A stretch of 64,000 nt of DNA from Paracoccaceae bacterium (lineage in GTDB: Bacteria > Pseudomonadota > Alphaproteobacteria > Rhodobacterales > Rhodobacteraceae), in contig JACSRN010000011.1 in NCBI GenBank assembly GCA_014879735.1, forward strand, positions 24,833 through 88,832, given 5' to 3'. The notes below the pieces were generated by a model. That model worked only from the letters and a program-made list of their open reading frames with translations. It had not been told where the DNA came from and did not search any database. The translations under genes and the position numbers were made by a program. Shown here one piece after another: positions 61,697-64,000 of the stretch (its first letter is position 1; the number at the start of each line of letters is the position of its first letter).

Positions 61697-62531
61697 GACT
61701 CTGGAACAGCTTCGCACAGCGGCCTTTGCGCTGCCCGCGGCGCTGTTCATGCTGGTCATGATGGCCGTCCCCCTGGGGTCGGTCATCGCCCAAAGTCTCA
61801 GCGACGAGACGGGATTTTCGCTTTCCGCCTATGCCAAGATTGCCCAGTCCGACCTGTTCCTGAGGGTCACGATTTCCACGTTGCAGATTGCCATCGGCGG
61901 TACGGTCGTGGCCCTGCTTCTGGGTTATCCGATTGCCTATTTTCTTGCGAAACAACCCCCCCGCCGCCGCGCTGTCTGGATGATCCTGATCCTGATCCCA
62001 TTCTGGACCAGTGCGCTGGTCAAGAGCTTTGCCTTCACGGTATTGCTGGGGCACGCCGGCATCATCAATACGCTGCTGGGCGACATCGGCCTTGGCCCCT
62101 ACAAGCTGCTGTTCAACCGGATCGGCGTCATGGTCGGTATGAGCCATTTTCTGGTTCCCTTCATGGTATTTCCGATCCTTACCAATCTTACCGGGCAACC
62201 ACCGGAACTGGCCAAGGCCGCCTCGATCATGGGCGCTGGCAAGCTGCGGATATTCCTGACCGTCACGCTTCCGCTCAGCCTGCCTGGCGTGGTTTCTGGC
62301 GCGCTTCTTGTCTTCATCCTGGCCCTCGGTTTCTACATCGTGCCGAAACTGCTTGGCGGCCGGCAGGATGTGATGCTGTCCAGCCTGGTCGATTTCTACG
62401 CCCGTGAACTGATCGACTGGCAAGTGTCTTCGGCCATTGCAGTCATTCTCATGATCGCCGCGCTGATTGCCGCAGTCCTGCTGGCCCAGATCCGCGGCGG
62501 CGCATCGATCCTGTCGAAGGAGGCTTCGTGA
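61686..62531 (+). CDS. Polyamine-type ABC transporter permease (PotB-like)
   Basis: About 281 residues, normal PotB size, with about six membrane helices. EAA loop: ELAKAASIMGAGKLRIFLTVTLPLSLPG. The ATG at 61686 has an excellent AAAGGAG site; the frame extends upstream within the deacylase gene but is not used. Compare the 420-residue paralogue at 15778, which has a large insertion absent here. Confidence 0.92.
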   Translation: MKPETLEQLRTAAFALPAALFMLVMMAVPLGSVIAQSLSDETGFSLSAYAKIAQSDLFLRVTISTLQIAIGGTVVALLLGYPIAYFLAKQPPRRRAVWMILILIPFWTSALVKSFAFTVLLGHAGIINTLLGDIGLGPYKLLFNRIGVMVGMSHFLVPFMVFPILTNLTGQPPELAKAASIMGAGKLRIFLTVTLPLSLPGVVSGALLVFILALGFYIVPKLLGGRQDVMLSSLVDFYARELIDWQVSSAIAVILMIAALIAAVLLAQIRGGASILSKEAS

Positions 62532-63325
62532 TGGAACAGGCAACCTCCGGATGGCGCCGCACCGTCAACCTGCTGGCCATCGTCTTCATCGCCTTTCTGC
62601 TGTTGCCCAGCCTGATTGTCGTACCGATGTCCTTCGGTAATTCCGATCAGATCATTTTCCCGCCGAAGGGTTTCTCGGTGCGGATGTTCGAGAAGTATTT
62701 CAGCGACAGTGGATGGATTGCGGCAACCCTTCTCAGCCTCAGGGTGGCAATCTGGACAACCGTCCTTTCGGTCTGCCTTGGCGTTCCGGCGGCCTATGCC
62801 CTGGTACGGGGAAGATTTCCCGGCCGGCGGGTTCTGGCGCTGTTTCTTCTGACACCGATCATGGTGCCGAGCGTGGTTCTGGCATTGGCCTTCTATGTCT
62901 TCTATTTCCGGATCGATCTGACTCAGGGAGAGTTGCGCCTGGTGCTGGCGCATTGTGTCGCAACCCTGCCGTTCATAATCGTGACCGCCGCCGCGGGAAT
63001 TCAAGGCACGGATCCCAATATCGAACGGGCGGCAATGGTTATGGGCGCCGGTCGGCTTTATGTCTTCCGCACGGTGACAGTGCCACTGGTAATGCCATCG
63101 ATCATTGCCGGCGCGCTGTTCACCTTTCTGATCTCCTTTGACGAAATCATCATTTCGCTCTTCGTGGCGCGGGCCGGCGACACGACATTGCCGGTCAAGA
63201 TGTTTTCGTCACTGGTCTTTGAGGTGTCGCCGGTCCTGGCTGCCATCTCGACGATGCTGACCTTTCTGTCGGCCGCAATCTGCATTGTCATCGCACTTGT
63301 CCAAAAGGGAGAAGATCCGAAATGA
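62531..63325 (+). CDS. Polyamine-type ABC transporter permease (PotC-like)
   Basis: About 264 residues with six predicted membrane helices. Its EAA loop is ERAAMVMGAGRLYVFRTVTVPLVMPS. It pairs with the previous permease. GTG 62528 and ATG 62531 are both possible; AAGGAGG is seven bases before the ATG, which shares its first base with the previous stop (TGATG). Confidence 0.92.
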   Translation: MEQATSGWRRTVNLLAIVFIAFLLLPSLIVVPMSFGNSDQIIFPPKGFSVRMFEKYFSDSGWIAATLLSLRVAIWTTVLSVCLGVPAAYALVRGRFPGRRVLALFLLTPIMVPSVVLALAFYVFYFRIDLTQGELRLVLAHCVATLPFIIVTAAAGIQGTDPNIERAAMVMGAGRLYVFRTVTVPLVMPSIIAGALFTFLISFDEIIISLFVARAGDTTLPVKMFSSLVFEVSPVLAAISTMLTFLSAAICIVIALVQKGEDPK

Positions 63326-64000
63326 GCGCGACACCCGAGGACATGGTTAGACTTGACAGAATAACCAAGCGCTATGGCGTCTTTACTGCCCTGCATGAAA
63401 CCGAACTTGCGGTTCGAAAGGGTGAGTTTCTGACCTTGCTCGGCCCATCCGGATCCGGGAAAACCACGCTGCTGAATGCCATTGCCGGGATGGCCATTCC
63501 GACCTCCGGGAAGGTCTGGATCGACGGGCGCGACATGACCGTGCTTCCCCCGGAAAAGCGCGGGATCGGCATGGTGTTCCAGAGCTATGCCCTGATGCCG
63601 CACATGACCGTTTTCGACAATATCGCCTATCCGCTGAAAGTCAGGAAAGTTGCAAAGGACGAGATCCGCCGGCGCGTGACCGAGGTGCTGGAAATGGTGC
63701 GGCTTCCCAATCTGGCGCTGCGCAAGCCGAAAGAGCTGTCCGGCGGTCAGCAGCAGCGGGTTTCGATCGCGCGCTGCCTTGTCTACAACCCCAGCCTCAT
63801 TCTCATGGACGAACCGCTGGGTGCGCTGGACAAGAAGCTGCGCGAACAGATGCAGCTCGAGATCAAGCGCCTTCATGTCGAGCTTGGCATCACCATGATC
63901 TATGTGACCCATGATCAGGAGGAGGCGCTGAACATGTCGGACCGGATCATGCTGATGAACGGCGGCCGGGTCGAACAGTTGGGAAGCCCGCACGATCTCT
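63322..64000 (+). CDS. Polyamine-type ABC transporter ATP-binding protein (PotA-like), 3'-truncated
   Basis: Starts at ATG 63322, overlapping the permease stop by four bases, and is still open at the window edge after 226 codons. Visible features are Walker A GPSGSGKTT, Q-loop MVFQSYALMPHMT, signature [15 protein letters not shown], Walker B LILMDEPLGALDKKLR and H-loop YVTHDQEEALNMSDR. The C-terminal TOBE domain should follow outside the window. It completes the second polyamine-type importer. Confidence 0.93.
   Translation, partial: MSATPEDMVRLDRITKRYGVFTALHETELAVRKGEFLTLLGPSGSGKTTLLNAIAGMAIPTSGKVWIDGRDMTVLPPEKRGIGMVFQSYALMPHMTVFDNIAYPLKVRKVAKDEIRRRVTEVLEMVRLPNLALRKPKELSGGQQQRVSIARCLVYNPSLILMDEPLGALDKKLREQMQLEIKRLHVELGITMIYVTHDQEEALNMSDRIMLMNGGRVEQLGSPHDL

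Noticed and set aside
1..64000. CRISPR arrays, tRNA or rRNA genes, insertion sequences, prophage genes
   Set aside because: No regularly spaced repeats, cloverleaf-like sequence, transposase or phage protein was recognised. The decayed operon at 53-58 kb shows no IS ends.

Overview
The window is GC-rich DNA with dense, tightly coupled operons (ATGA/GTGA stop-start overlaps are the rule) and gene families typical of metabolically versatile Alphaproteobacteria. A Rhodobacterales/Paracoccus-like source is my best inference, based on composition and gene content rather than a marker gene. No rRNA, tRNA, CRISPR array, transposase or phage gene was recognised. Almost everything is uptake-plus-catabolism cassettes, each with its own regulator, as expected of an accessory replicon or a catabolic region of a chromosome.

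Layout. 1-5.3 kb: a sugar-type ABC importer (5'-truncated binding protein, double ATPase, two permeases) and a cyclase-family hydrolase. 5.8-19.3 kb, all minus strand: a spermidine/putrescine-type ABC importer with a PuuB-like FAD oxidase and an IclR regulator. Downstream is a second operon: PuuC-like aldehyde dehydrogenase, TMADH/DgcA-like flavin-FeS dehydrogenase, class III aminotransferase, RidA-like protein and a two-subunit CoA-transferase. 19.7-31.1 kb: a LacI regulator, a polar amino-acid ABC importer, and two divergent operons. One is FrlB-like SIS deglycase / GntR / ornithine cyclodeaminase family; the other is GlpD-like FAD oxidoreductase / FrlC-like epimerase / OYE-type flavoenzyme. 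Two near-identical LacI-type palindromes (GAGAACGTTCTC and GCGAACGTTCTC) tie the transporter to the enzymes. I read this as a candidate system for glycated (Amadori) or opine-like amino acids.

31.1-40.9 kb: RpiR regulator, five-gene dipeptide ABC importer and an MlrC-type (M81) hydrolase. These diverge from an N-succinylamino-acid racemase/OSBS-type enolase-superfamily enzyme overlapping a GNAT-family acyltransferase, which recalls the known D-to-L amino acid conversion pathway. 41-43.4 kb: a ParDE toxin-antitoxin pair with a palindromic operator, then a MocA-like nucleotidyltransferase and an XdhC-family protein. 43.4-53.1 kb: a ten-gene minus-strand operon with a GntR regulator, BMP/nucleoside-type ABC importer, isochorismatase-like hydrolase, PfkB kinase, nucleoside phosphorylase, SIS protein and aldehyde dehydrogenase.

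53.3-58.5 kb is a decayed operon. HyuA/HyuB hydantoinase genes and branched-chain-type ABC genes (livG, livF, livH, a livM stub) all carry deletions, frameshifts or nonsense codons, although the flanking genes are intact. 58.8-64 kb: an intact Lrp/AsnC regulator, then a second polyamine-type ABC importer with a Tat-exported binding protein and a DoeB/AstE-like deacylase homologue lacking its first zinc-ligand histidine. Near-identical palindromes CGTCA(T/A)AATGACG lie at the regulator's own start and before the importer operon. The last ATPase gene runs off the window.
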